A DNA stretch of 64,000 bases from Laguncularia racemosa. Its lineage: Eukaryota; Streptophyta; Magnoliopsida; Myrtales; Combretaceae. The notes below the pieces were generated by a model. The model searched no databases. It was not told where the DNA came from and saw nothing but the letters and a program-made list of their open reading frames with translations. How positions within the stretch are numbered: position 1 is the stretch's first letter; every line of letters starts with the position of its first letter. The translations under genes and the position numbers were made by a program. Positions 10,822 through 22,051 of this stretch are shown here, in pieces. The DNA lies in assembly GCA_037954665.1 (NCBI GenBank), contig JBBMOL010000016.1:806001-870000 (forward strand), in the 5' to 3' direction.

Positions 10822-11835
10822 TAATAGGAATCAGACTCCTATATGACCTATCACCAGGGCCTGAGCTAAAGGTTTAGACAACTTAGTTTTGAGAATCTTA
10901 CATGAGAAACCCAATCCTGAGGAAGCTAACTTATTTTCTTCATTCCTACCTTATAATTGTTATGCATTCCAGCAAGTTCACTTATCAGTCCTACAGGGTG
11001 CCAAATCACCTATGCTTTTGAGTGAGTTGGGATCCTCATCGGGGCTCAATTCGAAAGTACCCTGAAGACCGGCATCTTGAAGACCAATTTCTTTTATATA
11101 TTTTTTTATTTGTGTGGACTATTTTATGTTGTAATTTCTTTTGGGATACTTTCATTTTTTTTTGTAATTCTCATTTAAGACCGGCTATCCTAAAAGTGGT
11201 ATAGTTGTAATTTTGTATACTTTCTAACCTTAAGGTAGCAAGTATAAATACTTGCTTAAGTAGGGTTTTTGGGAGGCCAATTTTCAGAGAAAACACTTCA
11301 CTTTCACATGAGAGAACTTAGGGTTTCCTAGTTCAATTTTCTCTTATCAATTTCAATCCTAAGAGTTGAGATTATGGCGAGTACAACACTTGAAATTGTG
11401 AGTCATATCAATTTCAAATTGTTGTGTTTTCTTTTTTTCTCTAGTGTGTAATATCTAGGGTTCAATTGGAACATTTCTTGGTTAGATTTGATTCATTATT
11501 ATTCAAATTAGTGTGGTTAATTGAGTTCCTTTTATACTTGATTTCTATTCCTCTATTTTACATGTTGTTGAACCGTGAATGCATTTGTTGTAGAAGGGGG
11601 ATCACGGTTGTGCTTTGCTAAAATATTCTTGAAGTTTATGTGATATTTCAATTTGATTAGTGTGTATTAAGGGATTTGATTCATTGTGGTGGATTTGTTC
11701 ATTATTTATTGACTTTGGATCTCATTGCAACCATTAGGAATCACGTAAATTCCTAGCTTGTTGAACTGGAATTGTTTGATTGCATTCAGGGTTGGGTTCC
11801 ATTTGATTGTGCTTAATCCCCTTTTAGGCACATTA
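10822..11835 (+). repeat. 3' LTR of element C
   Basis: 1014 bp, starting TAATAGGAATC (first G changed to A) and ending GGCACATTA. It is closely similar to the 5' LTR at 3055. TATA palindrome 11238-11255. Confidence 0.9.
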
Positions 11836-11840
11836 GCAAT

Positions 11841-12110
11841 GGTCAACCATGAAAAACATTTTATCATTGAAATAGAACATACATTTTCGTGAATTACGAA
11901 ATCCCCTTTTTGGTTCTTTTGTAAAAGAACTCTTCTATAGGAATTCTTAACTGAATTACATGGAAAACCCTTTGATAACTTAGGTTTCAGTTAATAGGTA
12001 TGATTGAGATCTAGTTATGCATCACTTATTCAAGACGATCCTCTGGGTAATTGAATCCAATAGTGTCGTCGAGTTTCTAGGTTTAACATACCTAGGGTTT
12101 TGACGTATCA
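11841..12110 (+). repeat. 5' LTR of element B, second part
   Basis: Resumes the LTR after element C and matches the last ~270 bp of the 3' LTR (to 27262). Ends GACGTATCA, followed by the PBS. Confidence 0.88.
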
Positions 12111-12112
12111 TT

Positions 12113-12842
12113 TGGTATCGAAGCTTTGGCTTCTTGAATCAAGTAATTTATATCCTTTTTCTTTATTCATCTGTTGTTCTTTTCCATATTCATATCTAGA
12201 AAATTCTTATAAAAAAAAAAATCTTTATCGGTCACTAAAATCCCTTGGAGGTCGACGGTACCTAGGGTTAGTTAGTCCTTGACATTCAATCGTTGTTCAA
12301 TTCATAGTTCATCTTCAAAAAAAAAAAAAAAAAAAGAGATAGAGAGAGAGAGAGAAAATCTAGTTTTGGTAAGTACCAATTCAATTGCCAAATCCAATTT
12401 CCAATTCTAGTCGCACATTACATCTTGTTCTTCCTAATTGAGCATCCGAATTATACTAATATCCTTGATCTATATTCGGTGCAATTTTCCTTGTTTCCAT
12501 TTAATTGTGTGATAGGGACTTGCTTGTTGGTTTCGAAATTAGTAGTATATAATTTGTGCATATCCCTTAGAAATTCATACTTGATCTTTCTTACACCATG
12601 ACTTGGAACTAATTAGTGATCATTAGGTGTTGACTTAGTGATTTGTGTTTAGGAGTTCCAATTTGAGTTCCTAGCAAAAGAATTATAAAAAGTGGGTTGT
12701 GAGACCATATTTTATGAGAGATATATACGAGTGGAAATTGTGAGCAATACACGAGTGGGTGTGAGGAACATACATAATTACTTTGTTTTACTTTGTTGAA
12801 AACTTTAGAATTATATTGGGACAGAACACTAGTAGAGGAGAT
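12113..12842 (+). other. PBS and leader of element B
   Basis: PBS TGGTATCGAAGC (12113-12124), a changed iMet-type site. The leader that follows contains a long A run and a GA repeat (12317-12356), and no supported ORF before gag. Confidence 0.7.
12317..12356. repeat. A-tract followed by (GA)n
   Basis: About 19 A followed by GAGATAGAGAGAGAGAGAGA, inside the B leader. Confidence 0.95.
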
Positions 12843-13990
12843 GGTAGAGTGATGTTTGAGGATTTGATGGGGGAGATGAAGAGAATCTTAACGGGTAAAC
12901 TTGAACAAATCTATGAAAGAATGGATAGGATGGAGAGGAGTAGGGAACCGTCTAGCAGTATAACTATCAGATGAGGAGTAGGTAAATCAAATAGGAGAAG
13001 CATTAGGATAGAAGAAGGTGAGGAGTTTGATTTTGGAGATTACTAACATGTGAGGGATAGGGGGAGTATCTAGAGGTGTGATAGTAATTTGGGGAGTATT
13101 AAATTGAAAATCCCAACATTTCAGGTAAAGAATGATCCAGAGTTGTATTTAGAGTAGGAGAGAAAAATGGATCATGTGTTTGAATGTCACAACTACATTG
13201 AGGAGAAAAAGATAAAACTAATTGTAGTAGAGTTTTCATATTACGCTAGTGTATGGTGAGATCAGTTGGTACGTAATAGACGTAGGTATGGAGAGCGGCC
13301 TGTTAGCACTTGGGAGGAGATGAAAACTATTATGCAGAAGTGTTTCAACCCTAGTCACTACCATAGAGATTTACTTAGGAAAGTCCAGGGGTTAACTCAG
13401 GGAAATAAAAGTGTAGAGGATTACTACAAAGAGTTGGAGATGGCCTTGATTAGGGCTAGAGTTAAAGAGGATGATGAAGCCACTATGGCTAGATTCATCA
13501 GTGGGTTGAATAAAGAAATAGTTGATGTAGTAGTTTTACACCATTATTTAGATATGGAAGAGTTGCTGCACAGAGCTATTAAAGTAGAGTGGCAATTAAA
13601 GTATAAAAGTGAGCAAAGGACTGGCTCGACTTCCAAATCTCCATGGAAGTCTATGTAGAAGAGAAACTCTACCGATTCAAAGCCTAAGGAGGACGCAAAG
13701 GCTAAGAATCTAATTGCTGCACCTAAGGGAAAGACTAACACTAGACCCCCTTATAAGACAAGAGATATTAAATGTTTTAGGTGTCAGGGATTTGGGCACA
13801 TTGCATCCCAATGTCTAAATCAAAGAGCTATGATTAACAATGATAGTGGAGATGTAGAGAGTGTGAGCTTTGAGGAGGAGGAGGAGTCACCATCTCAGGA
13901 GTATGAGGATGTTGACATAGAGGGACCCATGAGTGGCAAGTTGTATGTCACAAGGAGAGTACTTAGTGTATAACCCTAGGAGGATGGCGA
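12843..13990 (+). pseudogene. Element B gag
   Basis: Starts in a frame with EDLMGEMKRI and ERMDRMERSRE, passes through IKLKIPTFQVKNDPE and the core TWEEMKTIMQKCFNP, DLLRKVQGLTQGNKSVEDYY and ARFISGLN, and ends with a CCHC zinc knuckle CFRCQGFGHIASQC and an acidic tail. Gag forms the virus-like particle and binds element RNA. Stops near 12972, 13158, 13256 and 13656 break it. It aligns with gag of element D. Confidence 0.82.
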
Positions 13991-14000
13991 GGGGATCCAG

Positions 14001-14179
14001 CATGAACATATTTTTCATACACAGTGTCATGTGCAGGGCAGAGTTTATAGCTTGATAATCGATAGTGGTAGCTATACTAATGTTACTAGCACCTTTTTGG
14101 TAGATAAGATGCAGTTGAAAGTTGTGAAACATCCGAGACCATATCGATTACAGTGGTTGAATAAATGTGGGGAGGTTAA
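14001..14179 (+). pseudogene. Element B protease, first part
   Basis: HIFHTQCHVQGRVYSLIIDSG with the retropepsin D-S-G, then VVKHPRPYRLQWLNKCGEV. It is cut by element F at 14180 and resumes at 25749 with VTKQVLIAFSIG. Element D shows the uninterrupted order (34060-34325). Confidence 0.82.
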
Positions 14180-15169
14180 TGATGGAAAATTTTCCGGTAC
14201 CGTATATGCTTTCAGAACTAGATTTAGATGATGATCTAAATCGCTCATATTTTACTTCATTTCTTTTTATCTAATAAGTATTTGAGAAATAATCTTACAG
14301 GTACAATAATAATTCTCCATGGGATGCCAACATGTCTTACATTAGTTGATGGCCACGGGACATCACCATATTTGCATTTAAAGGCCCCTTGCGATTGTTT
14401 CCATTTCGAAGCATTGGCTAATGAAGATTTATAATATTTTGTACTATCTAATTGTTCTATGGACTATTTTATGTTGTATTTTCTTTTGGGACACTTTCAT
14501 TTTAATTGTAATTTTCATTTAGGATCGGCCACCCTAAAAGTAGCATAGTTGTAATTTTGTGTACTTTCTAACCCTAAAGGGAGCAAGTATAAATACTTGC
14601 TTAAAGTAGGGTTTGAGGAGACCATTTTTTAGATTTAGACATACACTTTACCTGAGAGAATTAGGGTTCTTCCTCAGTTCAATTTCTCTTATCAATTTCA
14701 ATCCCAAGAGTTGAGATTGTGGCGATTGCAACATTTGAAATTGTGAGTCATATTAATTTCATTTTGTTGTGATTTCTTTTCTTCTCTAGTATGTAATATC
14801 TAGGGTTGAATTGGAAGTTTCTTAGTCAGATTTGATTGCATTTGTAATCAAATTATTATTACTTAATTGAATGGTTCTTAGCATTTGTTATCACACTTGT
14901 GGTGTGGAATTCTCTTTGTTGTGAGGAGGGTCATGGCTTTAATTTTTGTATTGTTGATTGGAATTCTCTTGGAACTTAAGTTGGTTAATTGATTCAATTG
15001 AGAAATATCATCTTTGTGGATTTCATCTCCTTGATTTTATCATTTGATTCATCTTCCATCAATTAGGATTCACATAAATTGTCTCTCTTGTGAATCGAAT
15101 TAGATCTTGTCTTTTGAGGTTTACATTTGGATTGTTTTGATTGTTCTTAATCCCCTTTTAGGTACATCA
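14180..15169 (+). repeat. 5' LTR of element F
   Basis: 990 bp, TGATGGAAAATTTTCC...GGTACATCA. It matches the 3' LTR (24742-25748). The U3 differs from the TGATAGGAATC type and lacks the conserved pol-tail peptide region. TATA palindrome at 14583-14600. Confidence 0.88.
14583..14600 (+). promoter_or_regulatory. LTR TATA box of element F
   Basis: Perfect 18-bp inverted repeat GCAAGTATAAATACTTGC with a central TATAAAT. It is identical or nearly so in most other LTRs of the family. Confidence 0.6.
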
Positions 15170-15174
15170 TCTTT

Positions 15175-15186
15175 TGGTACCAGAGC
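15175..15186 (+). other. Primer-binding site of element F
   Basis: TGGTACCAGAGC, one change from the iMet-type site, 5 nt after the LTR. The leader 15187-16403 follows and contains a T run near 15440. Confidence 0.8.
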
Positions 15187-16403
15187 TTAAGGTTTAAGAG
15201 GAGGGATTTGCAAATTTGAATTCGGAAATTTAGGGTTCTTATCACCTTGATCTGAAATTGTATATTAAAGAGTTGAGTTATTTCAATTGTGTTGTTGAAG
15301 TGATTTCATTGTTGTTAATTGTTGTAGACGTGGAGTACTGACCATATTCTTTGTCTCCTTAAGTTGGCCGTGAGTGGTTTAAGGGAAATCATCATTGTCA
15401 TCATTTGAGGGAAGTGAAATTTGAAGCCTAGAAGAGTGTTTTTTTTTTTTTTTTTGCAATTATTGCCGTGTGTTTTAGTGTTGTGTGTGTGGCAAAGTGG
15501 ACATCTTATTGTAGCTTCTTTGTTAATGAATTTTCCATGAAGGGAAGGGGAGTAAGAATTTTATGTCCTAGTGTTTGATTGTGGAATTGGAAATACAATA
15601 TTTTGTGGTGAAAAGAGAAGTGTGACCGTTGTGAATTCGGAATTGGGGAGAATAAGTTACAATTTCTAGATTTGAATTTGAGTGGAAAAATAGGAAATCA
15701 TTTGAAATTCAAATACATCCATTAAGCTTGAAGTAGTTATTGAGTGGTATTGATTACATTTCACTTGAATTTGAAATTGAATCTTACCATTTGTGGAAAG
15801 TGCATTAAGGGTGTTCATTTGAATTTGTTGCCATGTTGTGGTGTTGTGTTTTGAAGTGAAATTGTGTTGTATTTTGAGAGGTTGTTGCACCGTGACTTGG
15901 TGAGGTGTGTATGTAGAGTTGTGTTTTTGTAAATTTAGTGAAGAGTGTGTGCATTTGGCGTGAGTTTTGGTGTATGTCGTAAAGATAATTGTTGCTAGTG
16001 GCCTGAACATATTGGGATCGTAAGTAGGAAGGGAGTTGTGTGGCAATGAATTGAGTATTGTATATGTATTTAATTGCTGCCAATTGTGTATTTAAGTGGT
16101 GAGAAACCAAGGCAAGAAAAAGGAAAGTGAGTAGTAGAATTTGAAATTCAAACTAATCATTAAAGTGTGAAAGTAATTGACTAGTTACTTGAGCACTTGT
16201 AGTTGAATTTAATTCTAACTACTTAAAAGTAGTTGTGTGTGTACTTCATTTATTGAACTTTACTTGGAGTACTAAATTATTTCCTTGTGCCTATAATTCT
16301 TTTTGGAACGTGAGCTATTGCATTATTGTAGTTGTTAAACGTGTGGGTTGGTGTTGTTGAAGGAGTGTGTTGAAATTTGTGGGATTAATTCTTAAATCAC
16401 AAC
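15187..16403 (+). other. Untranslated leader of element F
   Basis: About 1.2 kb, homologous to the leaders of C, H and J. No plus-strand ORF. The minus-strand frames at 15666-16110 are low-complexity and unsupported. Confidence 0.6.
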
Positions 16404-16968
16404 ATGTCCAACGAAAGTGTGAATAGAGGAATTGGCAATGAAGCCAATAGCCAGGTTGGTGGAGGTCAGGGTTATAATATTGTAGGTAAGAGGACTTTGG
16501 AAGAACAGCTCTAGGATCTTACTACCATAGTTGCTACTTTGGTAACTAGGATTGATAGGATGACATTACCACAACCACTGGTGGTGAACCTTCAGGCACC
16601 ACCTCGGGTAGCTCCACAAAACCCTCAAAGAGATAGAGCAGTGGGAGATGGAATCATCATCCTCACAAGGAAGAAAGGGATGACAATTTTGGGGCTAATC
16701 TATACCAGAATAGGGATTTCAAGCCACATCGGGGATTGGAATATGTGAAGCTGCAGATGCCTTGTTATGACGGCATGGGATCAGCTGATGATTATTTGGA
16801 CTGGGAGGACAAAGTTAAGGGTCTCTTTGAATGTTATGAGATCGATGATAATACCAGAGTCTGATTGGCTGCTATCGAGTTTATAAGATACGCTACACTA
16901 TGGTGTAAGAATTTGATTATCAGCAAGCGTAGAGATGGGGAGACTGAGATTCAGACGTGGAGGGATAT
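16404..16968 (+). pseudogene. Element F gag, N-terminal part
   Basis: Starts MSNESVNRGIGNEANS in the context CACAACATG. It continues with TLEEQL, stop, DLTTIVATLVTRIDRM and a proline-rich stretch, then a frameshift and the LEYVKL region. The same start is seen in J (46792). It is cut at 16968 by a solo LTR within the (W)RD(M) segment and resumes at 18005. Confidence 0.78.
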
Positions 16969-18004
16969 TGATAGGAATCAAAATCCGACAAGACCTACTA
17001 TCATTAGGGCAAGAACTAAAGGATTTCGAATCTTGGCAATGAGGACCCATTTTGAGCAAATCGACCCTGGAATTTTTCGTTTACTAACCTCTTTTATCTT
17101 ATTCATGTATTTTATATTCCAACAGGAATACTTATCATGCTTTAAAGGGTGATGGACAAACTCACTCAGACACAGCTTGTGGGTTATCCATGGACCGACC
17201 TGAACCGGCGATGTGTTGGGCCGACTAATCCTATGGAAGAGCTCGCATGATGAAGACTATTTTCTTTTATTTTGTAATTGTTCTATAGACTATTTATGTT
17301 ATATTTTTCTTTTGGGACACTTTCATTTTATTGTAATTTCCATTTACGACCGACCACCTTAAAAGTGGCAAACTTGTAATTTTTGACCATTTTGTAACCC
17401 TAGGAGTGGCAAGTATAAATACTTGCTTATAGTAGGGTTTGAGGAGGCCATTTTGCAGATTTGAAACATACACTTTACGTGTGGGAATTAGGGTTCATCC
17501 TAGTTCATTTTCTCTTATCAATTTCAATCCCAATAATTGGAATTGTGGCGAGTGCAACAAGGGGAAATTGTGAGTCATATCAATTCCTTCTTTGTTGTTT
17601 TTCATTTCATCTCTAGTGAGTCATATCTAGGGTTGAATTGGAAGTTTCTTGGTCAGATTTTTGATTGCATTTGTGATCATTTATCTTGTTTAAGGTTGAT
17701 TACTTTAGTACTTGATATTTCATCTTATTGGTGGCATGAATTTGTGTTTGTGTTAGAAGAGGATATATCACAGTTTGGTGCTTTTCTTCTTCATCCATTT
17801 CACGTGGAATTCACTTGATTTTATTGTTATTTAGTGAAGTTGATCATTATTGGATGTTGATTGTATCTTTGAACCTTTGTATTGCTTCAAATTTCCATTA
17901 GGGTTCACGCAAATTCCATTTCTAGTGGACTGGTTTGTATGTGAGTTGTGGATTGTTTTCTTTGATTCATTTGATTGTGCTTGGACTTGGTTTTGAGCAC
18001 ATCA
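16969..18004 (+). mobile_element. Solo LTR inserted in gag of element F
   Basis: 1036 bp, TGATAGGAATC...GAGCACATCA, with exact duplication GATAT (16964-16968 and 18005-18009). U3 carries the RPTI-x-R-x-R-x-K-G peptide region. TATA palindrome 17409-17426. Confidence 0.92.
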
Positions 18005-18694
18005 GATATGAAAAGGGTGTTGAGAAAAAAATTTATGCCTGAGCACTACAAACAAGAAATGTTTATGCGACTACAGACTTTGAGGTAGGGAGGCAAGACA
18101 GTGAATGATTATGTACAGGAATTTAAAACCCTCATGATTAGATGTGGGTCAATCGAATCTCCAGAATAAACCGTAGCATGCTTCGTCTCGGGTCCGAAAT
18201 ATAAGATAGCATGTGTTGTTGAGTTGCAACACTATAGTACACTTAATGAGGTTGTTCAATTGGATTTAAAAGTGGAGAGGCAAAGGAGGTCTAACTTGTT
18301 CAGGGCTTCGAGTAGTAGGCCCAATATTACTACCAGACCCATAACAGCTGATGGTCGATCAGGGGGAACAAAGGTGGTAAGTGAGGCAGTGAGAGCAGTG
18401 GACAAAACTACCCCTAACACTGCTAGAGAAAATATACCCATTGGGAAAGGTAAAGAGGTAATAGCACTAGATGTGAGGCAGATTGTTCCCAGATCTACTA
18501 GTGGAAAAGCACACCAAATCAAATGCTTTAAATGTATGGGATTTGGGCATATGGCAGCACAATGTCCAAATAAGAGGGTGATGACTGTTATGGAGGGCGC
18601 TGGGGAAGATGTTGAGGTTGACGAGGAATAGACTGAGCTTACAGATTTACCAATAGCACTGTAGGAGTATTATGATGACTAGACTGCAGAAACA
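18005..18694 (+). pseudogene. Element F gag, C-terminal part with zinc knuckle
   Basis: Continues the gag core (KFMPEHYKQE, then FVSG), then an open stretch at 18224-18631 with a CCHC knuckle CFKCMGFGHMAAQC and an acidic tail. It is interrupted by element H at 18700. Two or three stops lie upstream of 18224. Confidence 0.8.
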
Positions 18695-18699
18695 CATGA

Positions 18700-19730
18700 T
18701 GATGTGCCTAAATCCACTTAGAAGCACAATCAAAAGACTTAAGAAAAAACAAACTCAAGTCAAGGTGAAACCGGATCCACAAGGATAAATTCACGTGAAC
18801 CTTAATGAAGATCCAAGGAAAATCCAAATGTTCAATGATGCAATTGTGAAGCCTCAATGATAATATCTTCTAACAACACCCTAATCTCATATAATCCATG
18901 AAAATAATCCACAAAATTCAAAGAAAAAACCTTAATTCCAAGAACTCCTTTCCAATAGTGAAGAATACGTTTTCAAGGAAATTCTTCAATGAAGATTCGA
19001 ATTCAATTGCAAATTACCTTAAATAAACTCAAGAATTCATCAACAATAAGAAGTAATTCTGACTAAGAACTATCTCAATTCAACCCTAGATATGACACAC
19101 TGGAGAAGAAATGAACATACAACAAAGATGGAATCAATATGACACATAATTCCCCTTCGTCGCACTCGACACAATTCCAATTCTTGGGTTGAAATTGATA
19201 AGAGTCTAAATGATAATTAGGAACCCTAATTCTCACGTGTAGAAGAAGTGTTTGATCTGCAAAATAAGCCTCCTCAAACCCTCTCTTAAGCAAGTATTTA
19301 TACTTGCTACTCCTAGGGTTAAAAAGTGATCAAAATTACAAGTTTGCCACTTTTAAGGTGGCTAGCCCTAAGTGATAATTACAAGGAAATAGAAGTGTCC
19401 CAAAACCAAAATAGTTCATAAAAGAAGAAATATATAAAAGAAATGGTCTTCAAGATGCCGGTCTTCTATAGGATCCATCGGCCGAACTTATCGCCGGTTC
19501 AGGTCGATCCATGGATATCCCACAAGCTGAGTCTGAGTGAGTTTGTCCATCGCCCTATAAAATATGATAAGTGTGCCTATTGGAAAACACAATACAAGAA
19601 TAATAGAAAAGAGGTTAATTTATAAATAATTCCAGGGTCAATATGCTCAAAATGGGCCCTTATCGCCAAAATTTGAATTCCTTTAGTTCTTGTCCTAATG
19701 ATAGGTCTTGTCGGATTTTGATTCCTATCA
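18700..19730 (-). repeat. 3' LTR of element H (mosaic)
   Basis: 1031 bp. On the plus strand, 18700 to about 19095 is nearly identical to the LTR at 22052, while about 19096-19200 matches the LTR at 23097 instead (AAATGAACATACAACAAAG and CCCCTTCGTCGCACTC). The likely polypurine tract (minus GGCCCAAGGAGA) is next to it at 19731-19742. Confidence 0.88.
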
Positions 19731-19741
19731 TCTCCTTGGGC

Positions 19742-20793
19742 CTAAAAAAGATTTGTCCTCAAATCTGGTAGATCAAATGCAATAGAGACTTTGTTTTCTC
19801 CTAGCAATTCATCTGAAGAAGTATCTCTACAGAATCCCAATATCTGAAATACTATAGGTGGTGATTGTTTTCTCTCCTCCACTTCTAGGATGTATCTCAT
19901 CTGCAACACAAATAATGCTCCATTATCCAATAAAGTCGCCCATGTATCAACCTGTTCCACTAAAACTGTTTCCTCCTTTTCTAACTCATCTGTATCTTGC
20001 TGATCCTCATGGTCTTCTAATGGTTGGCCCAACTGCTCATTACCCTCTAAAACCTCTGAAGGTGAACATAACTGTCTCTGAACAGTTTGGCTCTCTAGTG
20101 GTCTGCTCGTCTGACTATGATCATCAGGATCCTCTGAAGGTTGGCACATCTGTATCTGACAAATTTTGTGCTCTAAAGGTTGGCTCGTGTCACTAGAGCC
20201 CTCAAGAACCTTTGAAGGTTCCATACCTAAGTCTGCACAATTTGGTTCTCTGAAGGTTTGATCATGTGGCTATGATCCTCACGAACCTGTGATGGTTGTT
20301 TTATTTTTCTTTGCATCTCCTGGACCTTTGATGGAGACATAGGGTTCAATACTATACGTTTACCATCCTTTTTAAACATATAAGTATTTCTATACCCATC
20401 ATGTAATACCATCCTGTCATACAACCATGGTCTACCAAGTAATATATGGGATGCATAAAGAGGAAGAATATCACATTCAAGCTCATCATAGTACTTGTCC
20501 CCTATACTGAACGGTACCCTAGCCCTTTGGGTCACATAAAGACCATCCTGATCATTCAACCAATGTAATGTATAGGGTTTGGGATGTGCGATAGTTTCAA
20601 GTTTTAACTTCGATACTAATGATGTAGCTACAACATTAGTACAACTACCACCATCAATAATAATTGCGCACAAGTTTCCTTGTACCCTACAAGAAGTATG
20701 GAACAAGTTTTCTCTTTGTCCCTCATCAATGGTTTGAAAGGAAGTCAAGTCCCGATGCAATATGTTAGTAGACAAATACAACTCACTTGACAT
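19742..20793 (-). pseudogene. Element H protease with ~26-residue tandem repeats in its C-terminal linker
   Basis: Starts MSSELYLSTN at 20793, with no gag. Protease motifs: NLFHTSCRVQGNLC, IIDGGSCTNVV and ASHILLGRPWLYD. After a stop at 20227 a second frame (20224-19742) continues the linker. Together they hold about four copies of a unit like xPSxVxEGxxxxxxPLExxxxQxxxC (~26 residues). The acidic end reads DLPDLRTNLF at the LTR border. The single stop plus frameshift is the only clear break. The protease is otherwise well preserved, which makes it one of the better-kept frames here. Confidence 0.75.
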
Positions 20794-22033
20794 TTTTGCC
20801 TACTAATTTCAACAACCTCAATATACTTCACCACACCACGACAACACATCCTTACACACCTACAGTGCTCACGCTCAACCAATACAAGAAATGTTTATTG
20901 GTACTTCAAATAAAGTTAAGTGAGATAATTGAAGCACAAATAAATACTTCCAAGTAGTTAAGAAATTAAATTCAACTAACAAGTGTTGAAGTAATAAGTT
21001 CAATTACTTTCACACTTTAATGTTTGTTTTTGAATTCAAATTTTACTACTTCAATTTTCCTTTCTTGCCACGGTTTCACACCTACAATTGATCTTAATGT
21101 GCAGCAACTTAATCCACACAACTCCACAACACGGCAACAAATTCAAATAAACTTCCTTAATGCACTTTCCACAAATGGTAATAATCAAATTTCAAATTCA
21201 AATGGAACACAATCAATACCACTTAATAACTTCCTCAACTTAATGGATGTGTTTGAATTTCAAATAAATTCCCTATTATCCCACACAATGCAATTATGAA
21301 AATTGTACACTTCCACTTCCAATTTGCACAACACAACACCACACAAACACCTTCACACACACGGTGCACTTCTCCACTTCTACACAATTTATCAACCGCA
21401 ACTTACAACAACATACACGTCACATGCAACACAAAACTTTTCCAATTCATTAATCTTTCTCAAAGCAATTTCAAGGATAATCACGTTGCAAAATTCTTCA
21501 CTTCAAATACAAATCCAATCCACAACTTACATAAGAAGGTAGCAAATTAAATTTGAAAATCAAACCACTTCACTAATTGCAACCCCTCCACATTTGGTAA
21601 GATGCAATTTTTCAAATTCAAACAAACACACTTAACTCCTTCACTCTTAATGCTTGTTTTGAAATCAAATAACTTCCCTTCTTACACACTAATCAAATCT
21701 GGAAATTGCAAATGTTCTCCCCAATTCCGAATTCAAACAATGTAAGAACCACAATTCTCTTCCTACACAATTGCACTTTCGAAATTGCACTAAAAAAATG
21801 CACTATCTTTCCTCTTCCTTCACAGTGAAGTCCACAACATAGAAGCTTCAACAAGTACTTCAAAATCACTCCAACATGCAGCAAATTCAACTCCTACTCA
21901 AGACAATTCACTCCACTTCAAACAACTACAATAACAATTTCAATTTACCCGCAATTTTAGAATTGATGATGTAAGAACATGAACCCTAAATTTCCAAAAT
22001 TCAAAATCACATAATCCCTTCTCACAACCACAA
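20794..22033 (-). other. Untranslated leader of element H
   Basis: About 1.24 kb between PBS and the protease start, homologous to the leaders of C and F. Plus-strand frames at 21024-21550 are the reverse of this leader and are not taken as genes. Confidence 0.6.
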
Positions 22034-22045
22034 GCTCTGATATCA
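22034..22045 (-). other. Primer-binding site of element H
   Basis: Minus-strand TGATATCAGAGC, one change from the iMet-type site. Confidence 0.82.
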
Positions 22046-22051
22046 AAAAGA

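Larger units (their letters stand above)
3055..11835 (+). mobile_element. Element C: gag-less Ty3/gypsy element with protease, RT, RNase H and integrase
   Basis: Inserted in the 5' LTR of B, with flanks GCAAG (3050-3054) and GCAAT (11836-11840), a duplication with one change. Order: 5' LTR, iMet PBS, ~1.16 kb leader, protease, RT, RNase H, integrase, 3' LTR. There is no gag: the leader runs straight into a start codon that opens the protease frame. A solo LTR (6560-7566) splits the RT and an extended LTR (9185-10416) splits the integrase. Stops and frameshifts occur in most domains. It is the only copy in this family with nearly the whole pol region. Confidence 0.88.

Noticed and set aside
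15666..16110. Two overlapping minus-strand frames (126 and 101 residues)
   Set aside because: Antisense to the F leader; the homologous leaders of C and J do not keep them open.
19858..20196. 112-residue plus-strand frame
   Set aside because: Antisense to the repeat-bearing linker of element H; the minus strand carries the protease-linked frame.
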